Below are positions 41,592 to 49,528 of a stretch of 49,528 bases of DNA, piece after piece. The position numbers and the translations under genes are program-made. Below the pieces are notes generated by a model. That model saw only the letters and a list, made by a program, of their open reading frames with translations. It did no database searches and was not told the DNA's origin. This stretch comes from Candidatus Poribacteria bacterium (GTDB taxonomy: Bacteria > Poribacteria > WGA-4E > WGA-3G): contig JAPPBX010000011.1 in NCBI GenBank assembly GCA_026702755.1, forward strand, positions 1 to 49,528. The letters are read 5' to 3'. How positions within the stretch are numbered: position 1 is the stretch's first letter; every line of letters begins with the position of its first letter.

Positions 41592-43100
41592 TTATTCCGC
41601 GGGAGTCTCACCTGTCTCTGCTGGCACTGCTTCCGCTGTCGCGCCAGTGAGCGTGCTTAAGAAAGAGAGCAAATTGCTCATATCTAATACCGATAACAGC
41701 AGTGGGAAGTTTTCCGGCATCGGTGATGTAACCAGCAACTTCTTGCCGGAGGCACGGGTAAAGGTAACTTCCTCAAGATCAAATGTATCAAATGCCTCCT
41801 CACTTCCATCGACGATTAAGACGATTTCGTCGTCGTCCATTGTGCCTGAAACATACTCGCCAACAATTTCATCACCATCAAAAGTGACAACCGTCATCAT
41901 ACTTTTGACATCCGTTTTGGAGAACGTCTTATCTTCACCGTTAACTTTAAGTGTCACAGTCTCCGCGGTTTCTGAAACGATTGTCCCACTGACCGGGGCA
42001 TCGGCATCTGTAGGTGTTAGTGTCAACGTAAAATAGCCGTTCGCCTGCAGATCTGTGAGTTCTTCAATCGGTTCCTCATCAAGATCACTCAGTAAGATAG
42101 TGTGTTCCTCTTCCACGCCATCCGCAGTTTTGGTTCGGACGACTATTTTTTCTTCATCTTGCGAGACGAGTGTCCCTTGGTAAGTTACTCCGTTGGCACG
42201 GACGGTCACGGCACCGTAACCGCTCACAATTTGTGCACTCGGCATCAGGATTGACTCTTCAAGATACCGCATGTCGTTAAAGGCAGCAATTTCAGAAAGG
42301 TCCGGTGCGGTGACCACTTCAAAGTCCGCACTCGTTTCCCCAGCTGCTGGACTTTCTACACCCTGTACGACATGGCAAGCGTTACACGCAGCACTCACAA
42401 AAACCTTCTTACCGAGTTCCGGATCGCCAGTGAGCAAGGGTGGAAGTGCTTCAGCGACTACCGCTGCATCTTTCCGATCTATAGGTTCCTCAAACGGAGT
42501 CGGATCAATTTCGCCGCCTTGACTCTCAAGGTAAGCGATAACCGCTTGAATCTCCACGTGAGAAAGCGCAATCGGGGCTTTCCATATCTCTGGCATAATC
42601 TTACCGTAGCCAGGGATGAGGTGGTTCGCCGGGAAATACAGAGATTCAATTAAATACGTTCTCGCATCCATACCGGGGATGCGGCTTGCGGCGTTAACAC
42701 CTATGTCTGTCAAGTCAGGACACCTTCCTGGCGGAGCAGAGGTATCCACTGTATGACACGCGCTACATTGCCCCTTGCCGTTAAACACCAAAGCACCTTG
42801 CTCAGCGACTGCCTCTGGGTCACTCCAATCAAGCTCAGTTAGACTCACTGCTGTCGAACTTTCCGGGACAAGACTCGCAACAAAGGCGTAAAACCATATC
42901 ACGGCGAGTGAGAACGTCAACAACTTCATGACGTTTGACCATAAAACGATGTTTATGACGACCGAGATGAGAAACCAGACTGACCACGGTAGTAAGTTTT
43001 CCGAGGCAATCGGAAACGCAGATGCCCCAGCAATATAGGCGATGAAACTCACCACCATTAAAATTAGACTCGCAATTTTTATGAGCGTATTTCTTGACAT
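41592..43100 (-). CDS. Diheme cytochrome c with inserted beta modules
   Basis: A 502-residue membrane protein: three N-terminal helices (8-28, 38-54, 57-77), first cytochrome c domain with C112-S-A-C-H116, and a second starting at C239-N-A-C-H243. The second domain is interrupted: between PSAQIVSGYG (about 288-296) and the Met-ligand segment SPMPENFPLLLS (M461) lie about 160 residues containing three similar beta units (YQGTLVSQDEEKIVV; VSGTIVSETAETVTL; IVGEYVSGTMDDDEIVL). The C-terminus is acidic. ATG 43098-43100 has AGAGG five bases upstream. It follows the CydA-like gene and may be its electron-donor subunit. Confidence 0.82.
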   Translation of the reverse strand: MSRNTLIKIASLILMVVSFIAYIAGASAFPIASENLLPWSVWFLISVVINIVLWSNVMKLLTFSLAVIWFYAFVASLVPESSTAVSLTELDWSDPEAVAEQGALVFNGKGQCSACHTVDTSAPPGRCPDLTDIGVNAASRIPGMDARTYLIESLYFPANHLIPGYGKIMPEIWKAPIALSHVEIQAVIAYLESQGGEIDPTPFEEPIDRKDAAVVAEALPPLLTGDPELGKKVFVSAACNACHVVQGVESPAAGETSADFEVVTAPDLSEIAAFNDMRYLEESILMPSAQIVSGYGAVTVRANGVTYQGTLVSQDEEKIVVRTKTADGVEEEHTILLSDLDEEPIEELTDLQANGYFTLTLTPTDADAPVSGTIVSETAETVTLKVNGEDKTFSKTDVKSMMTVVTFDGDEIVGEYVSGTMDDDEIVLIVDGSEEAFDTFDLEEVTFTRASGKKLLVTSPMPENFPLLLSVLDMSNLLSFLSTLTGATAEAVPAETGETPAE

Positions 43101-43168
43101 TTTTGCCTCTTTCAAAAATCCCAATTCTTCAAGACAGAATCGCTTTGGTCCCGATTCATTCTTTCACG

Positions 43169-45064
43169 CTAATCATCACTCTCCACAGCAATCTCTCCCT
43201 CTACAGGAGCAACTGCCGCTTGCTTCTTCTTTTCGCCCCACAAACCGAGCCAGAAAATAAACCCAACGAGTGCGAAGAAGGCCACCATGATGATCGCTAC
43301 CATGTTCACTGCTTCGCTGAGAAGCGGCGTAAATGCATCCGGCGATGTATCTTGCATAACCCCGAAGATATGCCACGCCTCTCGAAGTCCTGAGCGCGCA
43401 TATCCCATCAATCCCATCAGGGACGTAAACGTAATTGCCACCAGAATTAACACGTATTGTGAGCGATCCGTCATCTCGCCCCATTTAATGGTACCAGACG
43501 TTGTCGCCTTGCGGTACATGAAAATATCAACGATAGTGACAACTGCCATCACCGCAAGCGCAACCAAAACTTGATATGGGGTCAGGATATTGACACGCAA
43601 ATCTGTCGGAACGGTAAATCCGACGATGCCGATAACTACGATTGAGACTGTCGCAAGGAAAAAGATCGCAGAGATGGCAACGTTGCCAACCTTTTTCCAA
43701 CTTGCCGTAGGTATCTTTCCTGAACGCCGATAAAATAGGAAACTCAAAAAAGTCGTGAGAATAATGATGTTAACAGCCGTATTTTTGGCAGTCATCAAGC
43801 CAAATAATCCGAGGTGTGGATGGTTTGCACCGCCCATCGCACTCAGCTCACTGGCACTTGAGATTTTAGAGAGCGTCCGCGGGGTCATCCAGATGGCGAC
43901 ACAGATAATAATGACCGTAATCATATACGGACGGTATCGCGCATAGACCTCCGCCCCTTCAATGCGCCCCATACCCGACCAGAGGTAGTAGTTCGCACCA
44001 ATAAATAGAACACCAATCATTACCGCCTGAATAATGAACAGCCAAGAAAAGAGACTACCCATCATGTTGATGCCCATTGTGTTATTGAACATATAGATTT
44101 CTCTACCGAGCCAATAACCCAGGAACGGCAGCGGTATCAGTCCGCAGAGTGCGATGAAGTTTCCGGTATAGCCCATCCAATCGTAGTGTGCTTTGTCCTC
44201 TTTCGTCTTTGCGACGAGGAATCGGAACGCGGCATAAGCCGCCACAATCGAACCGCCGAAGGCGATGTTTCCAACGAGACGGTGGATATTAACAGGCATC
44301 CACGTAAAATTGTTGACAGCATCCCAAAGCGTGCCCATGAACTCGCCTGTTGTCTCGTTGTGGAGTGGCACCATTGTGTGGCTTGTAACACCCTCCATAG
44401 CGGTTTCAGGTGTGAGTTCTGGATCAGCAGCCAATCTCTCTTCAATCCAAGACTTCCGCCGTCCTTCAGATAGCACGCCATATTGCGTTGCCGGACTCGT
44501 TTGGTAACTCAACCATGAATTAGAGACGAACATAATTGCCGTCCCCCACACATTTAATAAAACACCGAGGAAGAGATGCCACCCTTTATGGCGGCCTTGC
44601 ATCTTATCCCATCCGTAGGAGTAGAGGTAAAGCGTAAAGGTCTCACCGAAGAACAGAACAACGTAAAAAATCATCGTCGGTCCGAATATTCCGCTGAGCT
44701 TGGTCATGACCTTTGGATAACACCAGATGAGGATGAAGACGAGCACACCACCGAGCAGGGCTGTCGTCGAAAACGCACCCATACAGAGTTTAATGAACTC
44801 CTGCGCCATCCGGTCATATCGCATGTCCTTGGTCTTCCAGCCGATAAATTCGATGATAACAGCGAACATCGGAACACCGAGAATAAAGGATCCGAATAAC
44901 AGGTGCAGCTGCGCAGCAATCCATGCTGCATTCCGACTGCCGATCTTCGGGAAGGGGCGATATTCTGCCTCGGTTGCATCTTGTGCAAACACCGGTGCAA
45001 CTGCTAAAAAGGCATAAGCAAGCAGCACACAACCGAGTATGAGATAGACTCTCTTTTTAGACAT
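43169..45064 (-). CDS. CydA-like subunit of a cytochrome bd-superfamily complex
   Basis: A 631-residue polytopic protein with about 14 helices, after an N-terminal signal-like helix. It aligns by eye with E. coli CydA: H54 in LHLLFG (heme b595-type ligand), FFGETFTLYLYSYGWDKM with E141 at the CydA Glu107 position, SNSWLSYQ matching ANGWMQ, H261 in MPVNIHRLVG (b558-type ligand), and LGREIYM. The CydA Glu99 position is Phe, and no Q-loop is found between the sixth and seventh core helices, so quinol binding as in canonical bd oxidase is doubtful. No CydB gene is present; cytochrome c genes flank it. No Shine-Dalgarno: a heptad element abuts the start. Confidence 0.8.
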   Translation of the reverse strand: MSKKRVYLILGCVLLAYAFLAVAPVFAQDATEAEYRPFPKIGSRNAAWIAAQLHLLFGSFILGVPMFAVIIEFIGWKTKDMRYDRMAQEFIKLCMGAFSTTALLGGVLVFILIWCYPKVMTKLSGIFGPTMIFYVVLFFGETFTLYLYSYGWDKMQGRHKGWHLFLGVLLNVWGTAIMFVSNSWLSYQTSPATQYGVLSEGRRKSWIEERLAADPELTPETAMEGVTSHTMVPLHNETTGEFMGTLWDAVNNFTWMPVNIHRLVGNIAFGGSIVAAYAAFRFLVAKTKEDKAHYDWMGYTGNFIALCGLIPLPFLGYWLGREIYMFNNTMGINMMGSLFSWLFIIQAVMIGVLFIGANYYLWSGMGRIEGAEVYARYRPYMITVIIICVAIWMTPRTLSKISSASELSAMGGANHPHLGLFGLMTAKNTAVNIIILTTFLSFLFYRRSGKIPTASWKKVGNVAISAIFFLATVSIVVIGIVGFTVPTDLRVNILTPYQVLVALAVMAVVTIVDIFMYRKATTSGTIKWGEMTDRSQYVLILVAITFTSLMGLMGYARSGLREAWHIFGVMQDTSPDAFTPLLSEAVNMVAIIMVAFFALVGFIFWLGLWGEKKKQAAVAPVEGEIAVESDD

Positions 45065-45071
45065 TTTTTAT

Positions 45072-45156
45072 GGCTTTCGGCTGTCAGCCATCGGCTTTCG
45101 GTTTCCGTCAGCAAGAGAGTTTCTTACTGACTGCCGAAAACTGACTGCTGACCGCT
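45072..45156. repeat. Heptad foldback element
   Basis: GGCTTTC, GGCTGTC, AGCCATC, GGCTTTC, GGTTTCC in 7-bp phase (from 45072) face ACTGAC, TGCCGAA, AACTGAC, TGCTGAC (to 45156), around an AAGAGAGTTTCTT core. It fills the gap between the cupredoxin-like gene and the CydA-like gene. Confidence 0.87.
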
Positions 45157-45158
45157 AT

Positions 45159-45908
45159 TTATTTCGCGCGTTTCTTAAAGTCAGCACTCGTGAAGTTTAC
45201 GGCAATATCACCACTTGCTGGTACTTCAACCGTTTTGTTTGCTGAACCGAGTTCTTCATGCCATGCGACGACGCGTGCCCTACCCGCTGGCACATCAGCG
45301 ATCGAATAACTACCGGCATCTGCGGATTTTTCATAGTCATCTGAACTGATCCAGGCACCATCAGCGTCTTTGTAACCGGTGACCGTGAAAAAGTTGTTAG
45401 GAACAGCGACGATGTAACCGGTCATCCAATCATGAATATCGCATGTGAATTTAATCTCTTCAACCTTTTCGATTTTGTGCGGGAGAATTTTGCCAGGCTG
45501 CGGAATCTGATAGTTTATCGCGTCATTCTTTTTCGCATGAGAATGGACGTTGTGTGCAATCGGATCGCTGGAGGTAATATCAACGGTAGAACCAACAACA
45601 ACAGCGAGAACGTGCGGGTAGTAAGCGCATGCCTTTTGGTCCATAACTGGGTTTTTCTCTGGAACAGTAGGTTTTGCCCCACGGACGCGGGCGTAAATTA
45701 CAACGTTCTTGATGCCTTTGCCCTTTGAGACAACGAGTGCTTCGGACTTTGTACCTGTTACAGCGTCAACGCAATGTTGATCTTTGGTCGCAGTCAGGGC
45801 AGGACGTGCTGGCGCATCACCATCATACATTACAGTCCCGGTGATAGTGCCTGCAAACGCAACACTCGTCAACATCCCAAAGACAAGCAAAGCAACTACG
45901 ATTTTCAT
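45159..45908 (-). CDS. Periplasmic cupredoxin-like protein, second copy
   Basis: A 249-residue exported protein with signal peptide to about A19 and the same copper-type ligand set as the protein at 37943-38719: H119 (AHNVH), C156, H159 and M162 (CDIHDWM), with H99 upstream. The C-terminal part carries a carboxypeptidase-regulatory-like module (SYSIADVPAGRARVVAWHE). It has a good ribosome site (GAGGAG). Placed between a small cytochrome c and the CydA-like subunit, it is a candidate electron or copper carrier for that complex. Confidence 0.82.
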   Translation of the reverse strand: MKIVVALLVFGMLTSVAFAGTITGTVMYDGDAPARPALTATKDQHCVDAVTGTKSEALVVSKGKGIKNVVIYARVRGAKPTVPEKNPVMDQKACAYYPHVLAVVVGSTVDITSSDPIAHNVHSHAKKNDAINYQIPQPGKILPHKIEKVEEIKFTCDIHDWMTGYIVAVPNNFFTVTGYKDADGAWISSDDYEKSADAGSYSIADVPAGRARVVAWHEELGSANKTVEVPASGDIAVNFTSADFKKRAK

Positions 45909-46024
45909 GATTTTTCTCCTCTATAGTTTAAATTTAACCTGCAATATATTAACACCACAGGGTTCCAAAATGCAAATAAAAAACCTAAAATTTTAACCAA
46001 GTTTTCTAAAAACTTATTTTCGGG

Positions 46025-46381
46025 TTACCGACGAAACGTCTCCTTAATATAGTCAAGAATCTCCCGCTGTTCCTCATCATTGAGATAGTAATAGAACGCT
46101 GGCATATCGTTTTTCCCAGCGTTGATGCTATCCAGCAATTGCTCATCGCTGTGCATCTCCCACAGGCTGTTGTCTGTTAAGTCTGCGGGATCCAATTTTT
46201 TGAAACGTCCGATCCGTCCGTTGCCTTCCCCGTTGTTCCCATGGCACCCCGCGCAGTATCGGGCATACTTGTATTCAACCTGCGACTGATATTTCGTACT
46301 CGGGTCAACCTGTCTTGCCAACCAAATTAACCCATTGAGCCACACAAGAATCATGACAACAACGACGATAAGGTGTCTCAT
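46025..46381 (-). CDS. Small membrane-anchored cytochrome c
   Basis: A 118-residue protein: N-terminal anchor helix (4-22), then a single cytochrome c domain with C43-A-G-C-H47 and a Met ligand in NDMPAFYYYL. It resembles cytochrome c partners in oxidase or bc-type clusters. It lies between the octaheme cytochrome and the cupredoxin-like gene. The ATG has no Shine-Dalgarno; a heptad foldback element ends a few bases upstream. Confidence 0.88.
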   Translation of the reverse strand: MRHLIVVVVMILVWLNGLIWLARQVDPSTKYQSQVEYKYARYCAGCHGNNGEGNGRIGRFKKLDPADLTDNSLWEMHSDEQLLDSINAGKNDMPAFYYYLNDEEQREILDYIKETFRR

Positions 46382-46388
46382 ATTTTAT

Positions 46389-46528
46389 GGTTATCGGTTC
46401 TCAGTTATCAGTCTGCCTCGCAGTGAGAGTTAAGAGGTGCTTTTGTAACAATCCATCTAAACTTGGCGTACGTCAAGCAGTGGTGAATTGTTACAGGGAG
46501 GCACCTTAACTGATTACTGACTAATACT
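46389..46528. repeat. Heptad foldback element with long core
   Basis: GGTTATC, GGTTCTC, AGTTATC (from 46389) face AACTGATTACTGACTAA (to about 46527). The core holds AAGAGGTGC/GGCACCTT and TGTAACAAT/ATTGTTACA pairings, and a GCCTCGCAGTGAGAG word shared with 30085-30098. It includes the stop codon of the octaheme cytochrome gene. Confidence 0.78.
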
Positions 46529-49528
46529 AATGAGGTAATCTCGCACAAGTCGAATCTGTTTCTCAGCATCATCGTCAGCATAGCCTTCAAGCGGTACATG
46601 TTGTCCACCAATGAGGGGCCACGCCTGAGGCATCGCTGTTCCAGGTTGGAACGACTGCGGATCCTTCATCCAATCAATAAGCCAATCAGCCTTGAGACGT
46701 TCTTTCGCCAGGGCAAGATCTGGTCGCCCAGCTTTGTCGCTGCCTTCAGGGATAACTTCACCCTGCGATGGATGGCAGGAGATACACTGAAGCGCGTCAA
46801 AAATCTGCTTACCGACTCGCAACTCAGCACGCGTCGGTGTCGGCATTTCAAGCGTCTCATAAGGGAAGGGTTCATCGTCAAGCGCAGAGAAGTACTCGAC
46901 AAACGTTGTCGCTTCGTCATCCGATAGACCAAATGTTGGCATTCGGACTTTGAGCCCGTAACGAATCTCTGACGGCTCCTTGAGGAACGCAAATAACCAG
47001 TCCGGATAAACTCTCGCACCCTCAGCTTTCAACGTCGGCGGTGCAAACTGCTTGGCAACCATCTCACCCAACCCTTCGTGTGCGATGATAACATCCTGAT
47101 AATCGCCGCCCGCGCCCTCAATTTCGTGGCACCCAGCGCAATTATACTTTTTCACCAACCGTCTGCCCGCATCAATACGGTCCAATTTCTCGGATCGGTT
47201 ATGGATATAACTGAGCGGATACTTCTCAGGTTGGAAACTCTTCAAAAGCACAGCCAATGCTTTCGCCTCTTCGTCGTTAATCTGGAAGACAGGCATACGA
47301 GAGACAATGCGTCGGGTCTGGTAACGCCGTGGATTGGTTACCTTACCAAGGGTCCATCCGGTCCAACTATGTTCAACATCTACCGTATCACCAAAGTCAA
47401 GTTCATCAGCGAGTTTCGCACCGAATTCGCCGAGATCGGCACCGACTTTTGATTCATTTTCAAATCCAGGGATTTCATGGCAACCGAAACATCCGTAGGT
47501 CCTGACGAGTGCCTCACCCTCTGCTACGTCCACTTCACCGATGGATTCACCAGACGCGTTGGGGGTTGCCTGCTGTAGACTCATCAAGTACGCGACGACA
47601 TCGTCAACTTCGTTATCATTCAATCGCAAACTCGGCATACTCGTATCTGGATCATAAGCTTTCGGATCGCGAATCCACTGGCGGAGGTAATTCGGCGTAA
47701 CCTTTTCGCCAACGCTGTCCAGTGCCGGAGCAAAATCGCTTCCTAAACCACCAACAGCATGACACGTGAGACAGCCAACAGTTTTAACAGTCTCTTCACC
47801 TGCTTCAATGGCGCGTTGAGATTCGGAATAGGTTGCACTGACCTCATCGAGATTCGCATCACTCATTTGGGCAAGGTAAGCTGCGATAGATTTCACCTCA
47901 TCAACAATGCGAATAACATAACTGTCAGGATACGGATATTCCGTGCCGTCATCCGTTTTGACGATAATACCATTCGCTGTTTTGGTGACAACACCGGTAC
48001 GTTGCCCACCGTTCTTGAGGTAAACGACTTGCGTCATGCCATCGGCAGGGAAGAAGTTTGGCATCGTCGTATTCGGCAGATACGCCTCAGGTTTCTTAAG
48101 CCAACTTTCGAGCCAAGCCGTATCTTTTATCTTGCTACCGACTTTCGCGAGCGACGGACCGACTTTGGCGAGGTCTTCAATGGCACTATAGCCTTCTACA
48201 GCATGGCATCCGTGACAGCCGAGGTCTTCAAAGAGTGCCAATCCTTTTGTGAGATTAGGGGCATAGTCCTGAGGTTCATCTGTTTCAGGATTCACACCGT
48301 AATCCAACATCACCACACCATCGTGACAGCGGCGGCAGTTAGATTCCATATATCCTTTTGTCTCTTCAGAGGTTCTGCCGGTATGCTCATCCAAACCAAG
48401 GACAGGGGTGAGCCAATACTCAGCATGCGTCAAGGCGTGGGCAGATTTCGCTGTGAGAGCCTGCCCTTGTCCACCGTGGCAAGGCGTGCACCCAAATCTA
48501 TCAACAGGGTGTTTCTCAAGAAGAACATCTCGATGCGGATGCGTCTGGAGGACTGAATGGTAGCCGGTCTCATAAGAGATCTCTACTTCGCCGAAGACAT
48601 CAACATCACTGAAAGTAAGGGTGCCGTTCTCTTCTAATGTATATTCGTCTGCTTCTGCCTCAAATCCATCAATTATAATATTCTCACTCCCTACTTTAAC
48701 ACTCGCATGCTTGAGACGATGGACAACCGGATTTTCGCCATCACCTTCTACCTCAAATATCTCTTGGGCGGATTGCTCATAGCCGCTCCTATCAACAGAG
48801 AAGTGACACGTCGCACACCTGTCTGCAGTATGGCTAAAGTCTTCAAGATAGTATTGCGTGATCGTTCGCGTTTCACGGAAGGGGTTTTCTAATAGGCTAC
48901 CGAGGAAGGTTCGCTTGATACCACCCACTGAATGGAGTTTTTCCTCAAGACGTGCAACTTCGTCATACTTTGCTTTGTCGGCTTGCAGAGATTGAAGCGA
49001 CGCTTGGGCAGCGGTAATGCCATCAGTGATTTCTGTATCTGCCGTGTTATATTTCTGGGCGATGAGGTAGGTACTGAGGGCACTTTGTGCGTCTCCATTG
49101 GCTTGATAAAATTGCGCCAAAGCTTTGTTCGCGTCTGCAAAGGCGGCTTCCGCTTTCAAAACGGCTTCGGTCAGTTCACTCTCAATCTGGGATTCAAAAT
49201 CCGCTAATTTCTTCTGCCATTTGTCAACAGTCGCATTGTGTCTACCCTTCGCTTCGTGGAGGCTATGCTGATATTTATAATTAATCGCATCCGATTCGCT
49301 CTGCCGAAACTTACGTTCCTGCAGTGCTTCGTCCAAAGCAACTTGGGCGTTCCTGACTTCTTTCGTTAACCTTCCGAGTTCCCTGGGGTCAGGTTCTTGA
49401 GGTGTCGGGAGTTCAGGCAGAACTAACCTCGCGTTCTCCAATTCCGCGTGTGTCTTTTCATATTCATATTGATAAAATTGCTGCTGGATCTGCTTCCATG
49501 GGCGGCGGGTAATCATCTCACTCCAGAA
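46514..49528 (-). CDS. Octaheme cytochrome c (5' end outside window)
   Basis: At least 1004 residues are encoded; the frame is open through the window edge, and the in-frame ATG at 49514-49516 is probably internal, since the sequence continues upstream as FWSE and a membrane anchor is expected. Charged helices and a coiled coil fill the first 200 residues, followed by eight CxxCH motifs: CATCH, CTPCH, CRRCH, CHGCH, CLTCH, CFGCH, CAGCH, CISCH. One cytochrome module carries a beta hairpin insert (VVYLKNGGQRTGVV) after its MPNFF Met-ligand segment. The last residues (ISISQ) come from a repeat element. Likely a large electron conduit for a bc-type or alternative complex III encoded further right. 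Confidence 0.88.
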   Translation of the reverse strand, partial: FWSEMITRRPWKQIQQQFYQYEYEKTHAELENARLVLPELPTPQEPDPRELGRLTKEVRNAQVALDEALQERKFRQSESDAINYKYQHSLHEAKGRHNATVDKWQKKLADFESQIESELTEAVLKAEAAFADANKALAQFYQANGDAQSALSTYLIAQKYNTADTEITDGITAAQASLQSLQADKAKYDEVARLEEKLHSVGGIKRTFLGSLLENPFRETRTITQYYLEDFSHTADRCATCHFSVDRSGYEQSAQEIFEVEGDGENPVVHRLKHASVKVGSENIIIDGFEAEADEYTLEENGTLTFSDVDVFGEVEISYETGYHSVLQTHPHRDVLLEKHPVDRFGCTPCHGGQGQALTAKSAHALTHAEYWLTPVLGLDEHTGRTSEETKGYMESNCRRCHDGVVMLDYGVNPETDEPQDYAPNLTKGLALFEDLGCHGCHAVEGYSAIEDLAKVGPSLAKVGSKIKDTAWLESWLKKPEAYLPNTTMPNFFPADGMTQVVYLKNGGQRTGVVTKTANGIIVKTDDGTEYPYPDSYVIRIVDEVKSIAAYLAQMSDANLDEVSATYSESQRAIEAGEETVKTVGCLTCHAVGGLGSDFAPALDSVGEKVTPNYLRQWIRDPKAYDPDTSMPSLRLNDNEVDDVVAYLMSLQQATPNASGESIGEVDVAEGEALVRTYGCFGCHEIPGFENESKVGADLGEFGAKLADELDFGDTVDVEHSWTGWTLGKVTNPRRYQTRRIVSRMPVFQINDEEAKALAVLLKSFQPEKYPLSYIHNRSEKLDRIDAGRRLVKKYNCAGCHEIEGAGGDYQDVIIAHEGLGEMVAKQFAPPTLKAEGARVYPDWLFAFLKEPSEIRYGLKVRMPTFGLSDDEATTFVEYFSALDDEPFPYETLEMPTPTRAELRVGKQIFDALQCISCHPSQGEVIPEGSDKAGRPDLALAKERLKADWLIDWMKDPQSFQPGTAMPQAWPLIGGQHVPLEGYADDDAEKQIRLVRDYLISISQ

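Noticed and set aside
49514-49516. ATG taken as the start of the octaheme cytochrome gene
   Set aside because: No ribosome site can be seen, the frame stays open to the window edge, and the expected membrane anchor or signal is missing after this ATG.

Overview
The window looks like a piece of a free-living or host-associated aerobic Gram-negative-type bacterium outside the well-studied phyla. Gene content (ThuA-like protein, Gfo/Idh/MocA oxidoreductase, LamG protein, lamin-tail/Ig secreted protein, planctomycete-style PQQ propeller, runs of serine-hydrolase paralogues) and the dense load of small palindromic intergenic repeats suggest Candidatus Poribacteria or a relative. That placement is an inference from gene content, not a search result. 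Almost all genes are on the minus strand; only the Gfo/Idh/MocA-SDR pair (15008-17068) is on the plus strand. No rRNA, tRNA, CRISPR, integrase, transposase or recognisable transcription factor was seen.

Left part (1-20600), metabolism and surface: a lipoprotein made of two fused solute-binding domains (308-2545), a secreted hypothetical, an aldose epimerase, a ThuA-like protein, an ABC-2 exporter pair, four serine hydrolases in an A-B-A-B order of non-secreted and secreted forms, a LamG protein, the plus-strand Gfo/Idh/MocA and SDR genes behind a perfect-consensus sigma70-type promoter, and a 740-residue Ig/lamin-tail protein. The LamG and lamin-tail proteins share an unusual C-terminal motif (GKL[AS]TxWGxLK).

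Middle part (20600-27900): an operon of PQQ propeller, Mrp-type ATPase and a zinc-ribbon protein with a PCP_red domain; a type II restriction-modification pair whose nuclease carries a BglII-like D-x8-E-x-Q site; and a 635-residue protein joining two universal stress domains, three PCP_red-like domains and a rubredoxin-like zinc site.

Right part (27960-49528) is one long respiratory region read leftward. From upstream to downstream it runs: octaheme cytochrome c (its start lies outside the window), small cytochrome c, cupredoxin-like protein, CydA-like bd-superfamily subunit with no CydB and no Q-loop, three further cytochrome c proteins (one with inserted beta modules, one fused to an ethylbenzene-dehydrogenase-gamma-like domain), a second cupredoxin-like protein, an ABC exporter, then an aa3-type cytochrome c oxidase set (ctaC, ctaD, ctaA, ctaB, two subunit III genes, ctaF, SCO copper chaperone) with small membrane proteins. 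The likely logic is electron flow from a bc-type complex to the right, through c-type cytochromes and copper proteins, to two terminal modules: the heme-copper oxidase and the CydA-like complex.

The most unusual structural signal is a family of foldback elements whose arms are strings of 7-bp units of the form RGYnnTC (a second family uses 8-bp TGGAAGRT units). They sit between genes, abut start and stop codons, and in several places have become coding sequence: inside ctaA, at the ctaA and ABC-ATPase N-termini, and at the C-termini of a small Cox-cluster protein and the octaheme cytochrome.
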